A DNA stretch of 64,000 nt from Takifugu bimaculatus (Eukaryota > Chordata > Actinopteri > Tetraodontiformes > Tetraodontidae): NCBI GenBank assembly GCA_004026145.2, contig CP034983.1, positions 11,875,212 through 11,939,211 on the forward strand, read 5' to 3'. The position numbers and the translations under genes were made by a program. The notes beneath the pieces are model-generated. The model was not told the origin of the DNA. It worked only from the letters and a program-made list of their open reading frames with translations, and ran no database searches. Shown piece after piece: positions 45,122 to 55,860 of this stretch; positions within the stretch are counted from its first letter, which is position 1; each line of letters begins with the position of its first letter.

Positions 45122-47489
45122 GACAGGAAATGGACAGATGTCAATGGGAAGTAGCTTCATTGAGTTGAAAGTAAATAAGAGTAAGTCGTTAAAAGTCATC
45201 AAAGAGAAACTGTGCTCGTTCCCATACCAACAGCTAGTTACCTCGGCTTAGCAGGAAGACAGGGAACATAATAAAAACTGGAATATTTGTGGTTTCATTT
45301 CTATATTCCCCTTAACAAAGCAGATACATGCTAATAAGGCTAGCTTTAATACAAAGTTACGGTTATAACATAAAGGGTCTGATCCGGGTGTGAACGTGGG
45401 TTACTACAATTCCCTTTGGAGGAACCGTCACTGTGCAGGAGGAGAACTAAGTTACACTTTAACAAACTCGGTGTGCAGCTATAAAAGTCTCAAACAGCGA
45501 GCTAGCAGTGGTGGCCCCAGAGGGAGTCATCATGGTTGGGGCGTGCTGTAACAACAAGCGCTGATGTATTGCAGTTATTTTTTGCTTTAGAACGGTGGAT
45601 CCCATCTTTTTAAACCCACGATAGCAGCTCATAAAATATTTATGGGGCTGGCAAACAACAGGGTGTGTAATTATCATCCGACAGAAGAATACACACCGGC
45701 GGCAATCGAGCCACTTCTGCGGCTCCGTCGGTCGGCTCAGGGAAAGGTTAAGTTTCCCTCCAGCGCCGCTCATTTCTGGTGACCTTTCAGAGGCGACGTC
45801 TTAAAGTTTCTCCACGTTTATGAAATCAGTTAAAGCACAATCAACATTTGGCTGGCTAAAAATAAACATCAGGCGCGCCGCTGTGATGCTAATCCTGCGG
45901 AAACGGGCACAGGAAGACACTTGAGAGCGCGACGAGGCTGCAGAAAATCAGTCCAGAGTATTTCTGTCATTCTTGACGCTGTAGATTGGTCAGATACAAC
46001 GACGGGATTCGGCGATGTTCTGCTCCAGAGACGGATTTGCCGGGAACGTGGAGGATCGTTACATTCAGAAACACGGCCGACAACCTGCCACCTCTGAGTG
46101 GCGCGGGAGAATATGAAGCCCATTAAATGTATTTACCGGCCGTGCAGGGTCAGACAAAAATATCAGTGTTTATTGAACAAGTTGGAATTCAGTTTGAATT
46201 TACCAGCAGTCCTTAATGATACTGAATTGATTTTTGTCGAACAGCACCTCCATTAGGGTCTTAAAAAAAGAATTAAGCTAGCCTCTGCATTTCTGTTGTT
46301 CTCTAATAATCTAGCGCTGCATAAGCTAGCAAGCTGTTTACAGGTTAGAGAATTAGCTCATTGTCTGGCCTTATAAGTGCACAGATATTTATACTAAAGA
46401 ATTCCTTATGATTTACAAAGTAATTGTGGAGAAATATGCCCACATAAATGATTTCAAACCTCATTTCTTTACACTTAGCAGGAAGGAAAAGTAATTCCTT
46501 TTTAGCAGCAGTAGTGACACCAGCAAAAGTAAACGTGACTTCAAAGAAATATTTTGTCTTCATGTATTTCTTAAGGAAGCTTGTTGTGCGGAGGTCAGCG
46601 CTTCACATGTTCTGGTGCAACCAAGCGGGTGTCAGACATCTGAAATGATGCCAGAGGTGCACTGAATACATGCTAATCTGCAGCAAGGCTGCATGAAAAG
46701 ACAGAGTTATTGCAGACTGGAGTCCCATCTGCTGCTGCTCTCTGCTTCAAAGCTCAGTAGCTGAGAATACGAAGGAGCACATGAATTAAAGCAAACACAT
46801 CCAGAAATTCATAGTTCATCTGTTTGGTGGGGGAGGGGGGGTTATTTAAACATGGGAGGATTAGCATCCTGGCTAATCACCTGTTTTTGGACCAGTTTTT
46901 GCCTCATTCGTGTAACATATTGAGCTAAGTTTAGCCTAAATGTGTCACGCGATTTCCAGCATCGAGGCTAAGCTAATAATAAGCTGTGCTGTGTAAACTG
47001 TGTTCTGGCTGCAGCGTGCGTGCTAAATCAATAAATAAAAAAAGCCATTTTTGAGTAACAGCTGCAAAAACCTGGGAAGAATGTGACTGAAATAAAGCCG
47101 GAAAGCGATGTTTTCAAGGCAGACTCCCCCCGACTGCACCGCATGCTCTTTAAATATTGTTCTGGGCAATTTGGGAATCGCAGGAGCGTTCCCGGCGACT
47201 CTTCCTCCCTGCCATTAACTCCCTCCGCTGAACCTCGCTCTAATAACATCTCCAGACACTTTCCACCCCTTCAGTGACTCCCACCGTACCTCGCCACTCG
47301 CCGCTGTACGCTAACAGGCTCACTTGAAGGCTGGTGTTAGCAAATAGCGTCAGAAATCCAAGTGCGCGGCGATCAGGCGAGCAGAGACGGTTCAGAACGT
47401 GTTCGCGGCGTTTTCGGGCCGAGGCGCGTCGCCATCTGCATTAGCAGCTGCCGATAATTCGACAGAAAAGGCAACAAAAGAAGGAGGAA

Positions 47490-47775
47490 GGGGGGGATGA
47501 AGCCTGAAGGCGCTCGTTCTCAAAGAACTGACTTCATGTCTTCAAACGCCCTCAGTTGTGATTATAAGCTACATAAATTAATGAAACGCTTCAGCTCCCC
47601 GCTAATCACCCTCCATATGTTCTTATTCCGTACCTCTCAGATAGAGTTGTTATGTCCCACCCAATTAAGCGGTGGGGTTGGGTTTGCTAGTCGCTGTGCA
47701 TGAAGTGTTATTTTCCCGAGATGAAGCTTAAGCTGACGGCGGGTCAACGTTCAGCCCGTCATTGTTCACGCCAGA
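47490..47775. other. Candidate conserved noncoding element
   Basis: Words include gttgtgattataagctacataaattaatgaaacgc, cccgctaatcaccctccatatg and cacccaattaagcggtgggg. AT-rich, repeat-free, with several homeodomain cores. Conservation is untested. Confidence 0.28.
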
Positions 47776-48442
47776 TATCTTATCTGCAGGTGAGGGCCGG
47801 ATCAGAGCGAGCGGCTCGCAGCACGGCCACTGCGTTTCAAAAAGGAGCAGACAGCTAAATAATTAGCTTGAAGATCTGTCAAAGAAGCGTAATTACAGAA
47901 GCGACGGGAGGCACGTCTGCCTTTCCGCCGGTTTAAGGCGCGATCCTTGGGGAAGGAGCGAGGCCGACGCTCTGAACAGAAGGTTACCTGCTGTAAAGAA
48001 AGGTGAGCAGAGGACAGAAATGAGCGCAACACGATGTCGTGTCACATTAGCGGTGGTGAAAGAGTCGACAAAAAGGGTATTTTTAGACGAGAAATGCCTC
48101 GTTAGCGTAGCAAGTCTGAGCTTTATTAGTAAGAGTTCCTACAGGTCGAAGGTCAGAGATCCATGTTAGCATCAGCTCTGTGTTTACGCTGCCGCTAGCC
48201 TCTGATAAAACAAACGCTTTCCTTCTGTTTGGATTTGCAGAGACAGAAAGTGGAAAAGCGGCGGCGTCCCGCTGAGGGCAGAGACGGAAGAAAAAGAAAA
48301 GCAGAAGCTTCTGTTCAATGGAAAATGTTCAGCTTCTGTGGAGGCCGACATTCTCCACTGTGACCAAACCGTTTAAATTACAGAACTATTATAGAACCCG
48401 TCTACATGAGCAAAGATTCCTTTGGAATCAGCGAAACGTTAG

Positions 48443-48549
48443 CCTGGTTCTGCCCGAGGTTTCTTCCTGTTACAAGGGGGTATAATGGCCACGGTTCTGG
48501 AGTCAGACCCCACAGCACCGGGCACCGTAAAATAAAGTTCAATGGAAAT
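48443..48549 (+). mobile_element. Second, shorter relic of the same dispersed-repeat tail
   Basis: It shares gcccgaggtttcttcctgtta and an aaataaagttcaat end with the copy at 44978 but has an internal deletion and heavy divergence. Same orientation, 3.4 kb away. Confidence 0.55.
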
Positions 48550-48889
48550 GGATCCTCAGGCGGGTTTGCCCCTCAAAGATCCAGAATCTGGCATCCTGAT
48601 CCGATATGATTTTAATCCTGCGCTCTGTGGACGAGGATGGATCTTAAACGCTCTAAATAGAGCAGAACCGGGATCCTCGATAATCTGACTACAGCTTTAT
48701 TTCGAAGCGCCGGTCCTTGTGGTCTGGAAGCTTCGGCTTTTCTTCTTCCGCCATTTAAAAGTCGTAAACCTGTTCTGGACCTCAGCTCCCAAACACAAAA
48801 GAGGTGCCCTCAAGGTGAAGATCCTGGCCCTCCTCCGCCTCCTCGCTGTTGTATTTTTCTTCCTCTGGCTGATGTTTCGCACATCTGCC

Positions 48890-49140
48890 TCCTATTTTAC
48901 TTTCATTTTCCAGAATTAATTGGAAGCTGAAATTGCTTTTCAAATTGTTCCAACTTGGGCCGACCGACCTAATTAGCTCAGTGATTACGCTTGCTGGGAC
49001 GAGATCTTCCGCCTAAGTGATGAGACTAATCTGAGCGAATATTTCGAATCCGTGTCTGCAATTAAGGTCATTTACATATGTAATGCGTCTGCTCGATGAC
49101 TTAATTATGTTTGTATTCCCCGGTGATGTCATTGACAGGT
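48890..49140. other. Candidate conserved noncoding element
   Basis: Dense homeodomain and POU-like words: ttccagaattaattggaagc, gacctaattagctcagtgattac, gcaattaaggtcatttacatatg and gacttaattatgtttg. Free of repeats and of coding character. One of the two strongest-looking enhancer-type blocks in the window. Confidence 0.35.
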
Positions 49141-52100
49141 GTCTTTTGGAACATTACAGAATCGGAGCCGAGCAGATGTCCCGGAACGTTCCGAGTGTCC
49201 AGATTGTTGCCGCCAGGACGTAAACAGTGGCTGAGCCCGGACTGCGGAGCTGTGGGAGACACGCGCCGACTGACAGGGGGGCGTATCTTCGCGTTATAAT
49301 GTAATCACGCTAATGTTAGCGGGAACAAAAGCACAGCTAGCTAAAATGGTAACTTTAACCTTCTGCTGCCCTCGGCGTCGGCCAAATTGACTGGAACACG
49401 CCGGCGGGACTGCGGCGCCGAAATTATTTTCAGAGCAATGCAACTTGACCCGGAGAAGGACAATTTCTTTTGTGGTCACGGAGGCCACGTGCCAGGGCGC
49501 CATGAACAGAAGACAACCCTGGAAGAGGGTTCTCAGGGATGGCTAGGCTAACCTACAGTAGCCTAGCTAATATGTCCTTGTGTCTGAGCCTAATTTAGCC
49601 TAACTCTCCCATCTGGACATGTGCCACCTCTGGCACAGTTGCCATTTTTGCGTCTTCCGGGGGCTTGGCCTCGTGGTCACGCGTCGGTCGACATTACGTG
49701 TAAAATAACGCTAAAACTGGTCGGGCAGACGTTGGAGGGCAGGGATGCGGACCGGATGCTGCAGCAGCTGATGGGTGCTTTATTTTCGGAAGGTCACGCC
49801 AACTAATGTCCCGCTAATGGTTTCGTCCTCCTCCGCTGATGAATATAGTGCAGATGCTCCGTCGCCGGCGTTTCTTTAATTTCACGGGTCAAAAGGCAAA
49901 TAAACATAATGCAGAGACTCCATGATAAAATCAATATCCTCCACCAGCAGGACAAGTCTCCCGCCGCGGTTTTTGTAATAATAGTCCTTATTTCAACACC
50001 GCGCTGACGGATGGAGGCCCGCGGCGTTTATTAGCGAAAGGAGATGGAAACTGCAGCCAAAAGCTGCGACAGCCGCCGGTAACTGTGACAACAGCGCGGC
50101 AACGAGCCCCTTGATTTCCTCAGATGTCAGAACCTGAAGGAAAAATCAATATGAAGAATGACGCCTTATTTACACGCGACACCCTGATAGACTGCGGCTG
50201 ACTGGGAGATGTCAACAAGCTGTTAATGTTGCAGGACCAGATTGCTTTTCATGGCTAAGTGGGGAATTAAATGATGGCTTTGCTATTTTTAGCCCCTCCT
50301 GCGCTAACGTGTGCGTGGGACAATGCTTTAGCGTGGCAGCTGTTTGGCTTTTTTGGTTCCAGCTTTAGGGTCTTCTTGTATTTGCAATTCTTAATCTCAA
50401 TCTGGCGAACATGCGAGCCTATTCTGGGATGCAGGGGGGACGCACGAGAAGCCACTGTGGGGATTAAGACACCGAGTCGATTTCGCTTTCGCTCCGTCCG
50501 AAAACGGCCGTAGCGTCCGCCGGCGAGTTGCGGATTCCCCGTCGGGCTCAATCAAAGTTTGAATGCCGGATGCGCACCTTCACCGGCGGAGGTGGCGGAG
50601 GTGGCGGTCCCTCGCCACCCCTGAGTGAACCGTTTGTTGAGGGAAACATAAAAGGTTTGTGCGGTGGACACGCTCCTGCCCTCGGGGGTACACAAACTCA
50701 ATAGCTAGCTAGCTAGGTTGCTAGCGTGCCGTCTCTCCTTGAGTGCACCTGTGCTTTTCCTGGTGGCAGATGCTGAAAATTGAGGTTGTGACCCTTGTGA
50801 GTGAGCGAGCCACGACGCTTGGGTGTTGAAATATCACCATTTTTTTTCTCGTTATACGTTTCTATTTGCGACACTGCTGCGCGCACACACCCACACACAC
50901 GTCCTCCCATCATGCAACACACAACTGCAACAGCTTGGAGCTCCTGAATCTAGATGGCTTAATGACGATGCGTTTGTGGGCGCACGTTAAACTCTACAGT
51001 ACCGCTTGTTTGAGCTAGCCATGTTTGAGATTAGCCACCAGTTGCTCTGGCCACTAACGAGCAGAACGACCTTGCCGGGCCCTGGAAACGCTGCCAGGAT
51101 GAGAAGGACCTCCGTTCCGATGGGAACGTTCAGAAATCCTCCAACAGCATTGATGTCAAACACGGCCGAGGATCATTCGGACAAACATTTGTGGGGGGGG
51201 GTGAACACACAACAAGCCGATCGGACCCCAAACTGGCAACAAAGCCGCCTACGGTCGGTTTAAGGCTGTTAGCAGAGGATTCCTCAACCCTACTGGCTCC
51301 GCCCACCTCGGACACTTTCCCTTTACTGGTCCTGCCACGTTCAGAGGGAATACTAGGAACTATTCCTGGGGGGGTTGGTTTGGGGACAGTTTATGTCTCT
51401 GTGGGGACAATCGAACCCTCCTCTGAGCCATTTTATGTCCTCGCAGTCCGTTCGCATCCTTCACCAGTTACTCTGAGACGCGTTCAGGGACACCTCTAAA
51501 CCAGGCTCAGGGTTCTAATCCCGTGGCTGCTACAGTAGCGGGTCCTGAGCAGGTGAGAGACAGCTGAGGCCAGCAGGACGAGGGCGAGAACAGCTGATCC
51601 CAGCAGAACCAGCTCACAGCTGACCCAGATGAGGAGGCGCCGCCGTAATCAGGGTCCCTGAGGAAATCTGGGCAGGACATTATCTGGTCCGCTGCATCTC
51701 TGCAGCATCTGGACTCTGCTGCCACCTGCTCTGCTGAGGCCTCGCAGGTGCTGCGGCTTCTGTTTCAGGCCCGAGCATTTACTTTAATCCCGTGGACTCG
51801 GCTGAGTTCAGAGGGTGGACCGGGCCCCCGCCTGGATCCACAAACCCTTCATCTCAGGAGAACTTCTGACTCGAAAATGAGTATTTCTGAGAGTCCAGAA
51901 GTCTGAAACCAATTTACCTGAGGTGGAAATACCCGAGTAAGCCAAACCCGCTGTGATGGTTCTGCCCGTTTCCTTTGTTCTCTTTGGTTCTGGTTCTTTC
52001 GCGTCTCCATTAACGAGCAGAAAACCCCATTGTTGTAAATCATTGATCTGCTCCCTTCCTTTGTAGCCTGAAATGTTTGTACTGAAATGAAAGAGGGAAT

Positions 52101-52753
52101 TATGGGGAGTATTGGAGACGACACTTCCATGTGAAACCTCTCTCTTATTTATCGCTTCTCTTTTTGACTAGATTCTAATTGAAAAACCATAAAAAGGAGG
52201 CTTTTGTCTGCCTCCGAAGGTCTCAGCTCTGCCTGTTGCTGGGCCCGTTCTCACTTTTACACGTGACTACCGTGAATATCCATCAAGAACAACGCCGATT
52301 CGGAGGTTTTTGAGGCTTTTCTGCTACGACTGGGAGGTTGGAGGGATTAGAAATCCCACTCCGGATCAAAGCGACGTGTCCAGATTGGTGGATTGACAGG
52401 AAACCCCAGTTTGGGGTCATCCCCCCCCCCCATCATCACGTTAGCATGAATCCAGTGTGTGATCTCAGTTACAGCTTCATACAGTCTCAAACTTTTCAGC
52501 CGGAAAAGTGGCGTCCTCTCTCGACTCATAACTCACACGGCTCCCGTGACAGACGCAGGAAGTCATCGAGCCTGACCCCCCCCCCTTCAGATATGGGTTT
52601 AATTGCCCAGAATATGAAGTGTGAGATCCCTCACTAATCAAATTAACAGCTCAGAAAAGGACAGGGAAGCACTCGGTGCTCTTTCCTGTCGCGCCCGCCC
52701 TGCCAAAGGTTCCCTGTTTATCTGTGAGAGGGGACAGCGAGCACGAGTAATAC

Positions 52754-52784
52754 CCCACGTGCACCCCCACGTGCACGCGTGGGG
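52754..52784. promoter_or_regulatory. Paired CACGTG E-boxes in an inverted repeat
   Basis: CACGTG occurs at 52756-52761 and 52768-52773, and the segment from the second box outwards (ccccacgtgcacgcgtgggg) is nearly self-complementary. CACGTG is the binding site of bHLH-ZIP factors such as MYC/MAX and USF. Function is unproven. Confidence 0.3.
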
Positions 52785-52849
52785 CGGTGTTCTGCGTCTC
52801 TTCTGAGCTCAAGCGGCCTCTCTTGCTGCCCGTACGCTCGCGCCTCCTT

Positions 52850-53165
52850 ATTTAGATTAACAAACGTAATAAATCCATCATTCAATCCGCATCCATTGTA
52901 GAATTAATCCACTTCAATTCCAGGAAGTGCTCTTTGTTGTAAACACAGCATTATTTATCAGGAAGCCAAAGTGTCGTGTCTCATTAAGGACAGCTAAATG
53001 TGATTTGGAGTAAATATGGCGCATGGATAGCGCGATTTACATCGGCTTATTTATTTGTGATCCCGCTATTATGGAAAGCATGGTAGCAATCTCATCATCA
53101 TTAATTCTGTAATTAACTCCCTCTTTCTTTATCTGCTGGAAGAACGTCTTAATTGCCTTCCAAAC
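52850..53165. other. Candidate conserved noncoding element
   Basis: A 300-base AT-rich block with gattaacaaacgtaataaatcc (forkhead-like core), gtagaattaatccacttcaattcc, tttgttgtaaacacagc, gcttatttatttgtgatccc and catcattaattctgtaattaac. No repeats or exons. The best enhancer-like block seen here by eye. Confidence 0.37.
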
Positions 53166-53939
53166 CAGAGCGCCGCCCCTCCCCCACCCCTGCAGCTTGA
53201 TGGAGGAGGTGCTACAGCTTCATTTAATGTTCAGTCATTAAAGAACCTTTACTGTGGAACCCTAAACTGCTCTTCAAACAACACCAGGAATAACATCTGG
53301 GCCCAAACACCGGTCGGGGACGTTTATAGCCGCGTTACTGGGTCAAATAAATCACGCTAACGCCAATAAAACGTTAAATTTAGCTTCGCTGGCACGCTGT
53401 GTGGTTCAAAAACGATGACACTTTAAACTTAATGGCAGCAACAATCCCATTACACATGCCCAAACACACACACGCTAATGTTCAAGCACACATGTAGCCC
53501 CACACACGCCTGCCTCACAAGTTCCAGCCAACACTGAGTGATGCCGGTTGCATCTGCATGATGTTTTATTCATGCTATCAGGGCTGTATCCATTCACGAG
53601 TGATCGTATTCCTCTGCGGGCCTCCTGAGCAGGTCTGCCTCAGATATGGGAGAGATCCGACCGGAGGGGGGACGCGGCGCCGCAGGACCTATCGGAAGCC
53701 GTCATACTGGTCAGCAGCAACGCTAGCAGGAGCGTGAGGCACGGGTGGGAAGGTGTGCATTAGCATTAGCAACAGATGGCTCATCTGCATGTCAACAGGA
53801 GCAAAGCTCGATGCCTTGAAGAAGTTTTGGAAAGTTTTGGAAGAATCCAGGCCTCTTCCTGCCCTGACCAGATAGCTTTTTTATCCTCTCACCTCCCCAA
53901 AGCTCTTCCTTATCACTGAGCCTAAAAACTGCCCCCTGT

Positions 53940-54250
53940 GGCTTTTTATCTACATTCGGGGAAATCGATACCCACTAACAGCTCCCCGATACATGATGGG
54001 ATGTGCCACCCTAATTGCCAGAATCAGTTTCTTACCAATATTGAATTGCTGCACATTAAAAGGCTGAATCCTGTCCGCCTGTTTAATGACTTAGCAGCCT
54101 TATTCCGGGTTGATGGTGCACTCTGGGATTTGATCGTGCTACTGCAGCAAAATGTGGTTCATCTGGAGCCAGCGCCAGGAACAGCCAGAAAGGGGGGGAC
54201 GCGGCCCCCAAAACCCACCCTGCCCGTCACATTTTAGATTTGCACCAATT
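53940..54250. other. Candidate conserved noncoding element
   Basis: Repeat-free sequence with caccctaattgccagaatc, cttaccaatattgaattgctgcac and gtttaatgacttagcagcc. An open frame over it has no recognisable domain. Pattern call only. Confidence 0.25.
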
Positions 54251-54472
54251 AGGCCACTTTCTAAACCCTGTCAGCTCGCCTCTCCTCTCATGTGACCATC
54301 GCGAGGAGCGAGCCTGACTCAGCCAATTAGAGCCGGGGCCAGCTGCGGGATGGAGGCGCAGAACGCGCGTTTTCACCGCGGGCGGAAACGCGGCGGCCGC
54401 GTCCGGCAGCGTTTGGACGGTGCCGGAGAGCGCAGCGCATCCTGCAGCTACATCAGGTCCTCAGCTGCGGCG

Positions 54473-54510
54473 TGGAGGAGGAGGAGGAGGAGCAGGAGGA
54501 GGAGGAGGAC
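54473..54510. repeat. (GGA)n microsatellite
   Basis: About 12 GGA/GAG triplets on the plus strand inside CpG-rich DNA. Confidence 0.9.
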
Positions 54511-55466
54511 TGGAAAATACCAACGATCCGAAATATAAAAACACGCAAGCCGCGTCTGGAACCGGCGATGTCGCGTCACGCAGAGATCGATCCGATCAGA
54601 TAACCTTCAGATAACATTGATAAAGAAGGCTTAATGAAGCGTTTGTGCCAGTCCTGCGAAATAACAGCCACAGGTGCACGTTTATCACCTTTATTAGAGA
54701 CATGAAGGTGTCAATCATGAACTCGTTCCAGATACCTGCGAGTGGGGAAATGTCTGTTCATCCTCGGTGACACAGAAAACAAAAAAAACCCCAAGAATCA
54801 AAACTGCCCTCGTCCACCCAGCATCATCTAGAGGAAAAATAACATCCGTAAAAAGGAAAAAAAGAGACTTGACACTGCCAGCAAAAGTACAAGCAAATCG
54901 AAAAAGGTGAAACACACAAAAAAAAACCAAAAATAAAAATAGAAACGACAAACCTGCGAGCTGCAAGAAAAGTACCAGGTTAAAAATGATTCCTTCAGAT
55001 AAAGAAAAGAGGAAAGAAAGTCAAAGCAAAGGTCTGGATCGGTGAGGTCGACCCAAAATCACAAAACTCGAAGGCAAACAAGCAACACTGCAAAATGCAA
55101 ACCAAAGCAACCACAAACAACAAAAAAAAAGGAACAAAAATGTGGGGAAAAATGTCTCAAAACCACCAATCAACGCGTGAAAAATCTCAATACTGACAAA
55201 AGCTGCTCGATCGGAACAAAACTGCAAGCAAGTGAGACCGCGTCTGCCACCGGGACCAGAACAACTGCATGCTGGAAACTTGAAGCCTGGATGTGGGGGG
55301 AAAAACGCTCCGAAGCACCGCGGCAATACTCAAATTCAAACACCAGCAAAAGGAGGAAAAAATGAGAAAAAAAGGAGGGGAAAAAAAGGCGGAGGGGGGA
55401 AAGAGAGAGGAGGGGTGGGCAATAGAAAAGAGCAAAAAAAAATATGCTTGTTGGAAATGTACTCAC

Positions 55467-55700
55467 CGAGCGGGAGTAAAATGTGGCGAGAAAAATGGGA
55501 ATGTGGCTCAAAAGACAGTATGGCGGTGCGAGCCGGGACGCGGTGCCTTTTCTCTAGATGTCAGCCTCCAGTTCTGTCATGTGACTCATCCGGATCCCAC
55601 TTCCAGCAATGAGCGCGCGGCGTCGAACAGCTGATGCTGGAAGCTCGCGGAGTGAGAAAGCGAGTATCCGGAACATCCCACACCGCCGACTGCGCCGCCG
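55467..55700 (-). other. ralyl: Candidate ralyl 5' noncoding first exon
   Basis: A minus-strand donor (CCCGCTCG|GTGAGTAC) after 55467 terminates a CpG-rich block. A TTTAAAGA word at 55732-55725 could act as a weak TATA, placing a start near 55.70 kb. The exon would contain a short upstream open frame, M-S-H-M-T-E-L-E-A-D-I-stop, read from ATGAGTCACATG. The T-rich 600 bases that follow downstream on the minus strand look like the 5' part of an intron. Assignment to ralyl rests on orientation and position only; no other minus-strand gene is seen. Confidence 0.35.
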
Positions 55701-55860
55701 CTGCCGCGTCGCCCCGCTGCGCCTCTTTAAAGATGCGGGGCTCACGTGGCGTCAGCGCCGCCGCGATGTCCGCGCGCTTCCGTTCGGTGGGAGCGCGAGG
55801 CGTGCGGGGCGCCACGCGCGCGAGGGGGGCAATATTAATAACGCCCTGCGCAGTTTGACG
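55590..55860. promoter_or_regulatory. CpG-island-like block
   Basis: High GC with abundant unsuppressed CG dinucleotides, including cgcgcgcttccg, ggcgccacgcgcgcgagg and a TGAGTCACATGAC word. It abuts the candidate noncoding exon and is the most promoter-like segment upstream of ralyl. Confidence 0.45.

Larger units (their letters stand above)
30604..55466 (-). other. Putative long 5' intron of ralyl (noncoding exon to RRM exon)
   Basis: About 25 kb with no recognisable coding exon. Other good minus-strand donors occur after 31733 (CCCGAG|GTGAGC) and 35233 (GAGCAG|GTGAGA) and could end further noncoding exons. The stretch holds two teleost dispersed-repeat relics (44978-45121, 48443-48549), a 23-base C run at 40311, and several AT-rich blocks resembling conserved noncoding elements (39.0, 41.8, 43.4, 47.6, 49.0, 53.0, 54.1 kb). 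Open frames of 200 or more residues here have no family features. Confidence 0.4.
3520..55700 (-). other. ralyl: ralyl gene span (right-hand boundary putative)
   Basis: This is the outline of the single recognisable gene. The coding exons from 30585 down to 6059 are well supported. The 3' UTR exon (4028 to about 3520) is supported by a good acceptor and poly(A) signals. The 5' boundary near 55.7 kb is an inference from a CpG-rich block with a minus-strand donor. RALYL is a nuclear RNA-binding protein of the hnRNP C/RALY family, with one RRM, a basic linker, a leucine-zipper-like coiled coil and an acidic tail. The mammalian gene is very large, with noncoding 5' exons and long introns. About 50 kb here would fit a compact fish genome. 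Confidence 0.75.
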
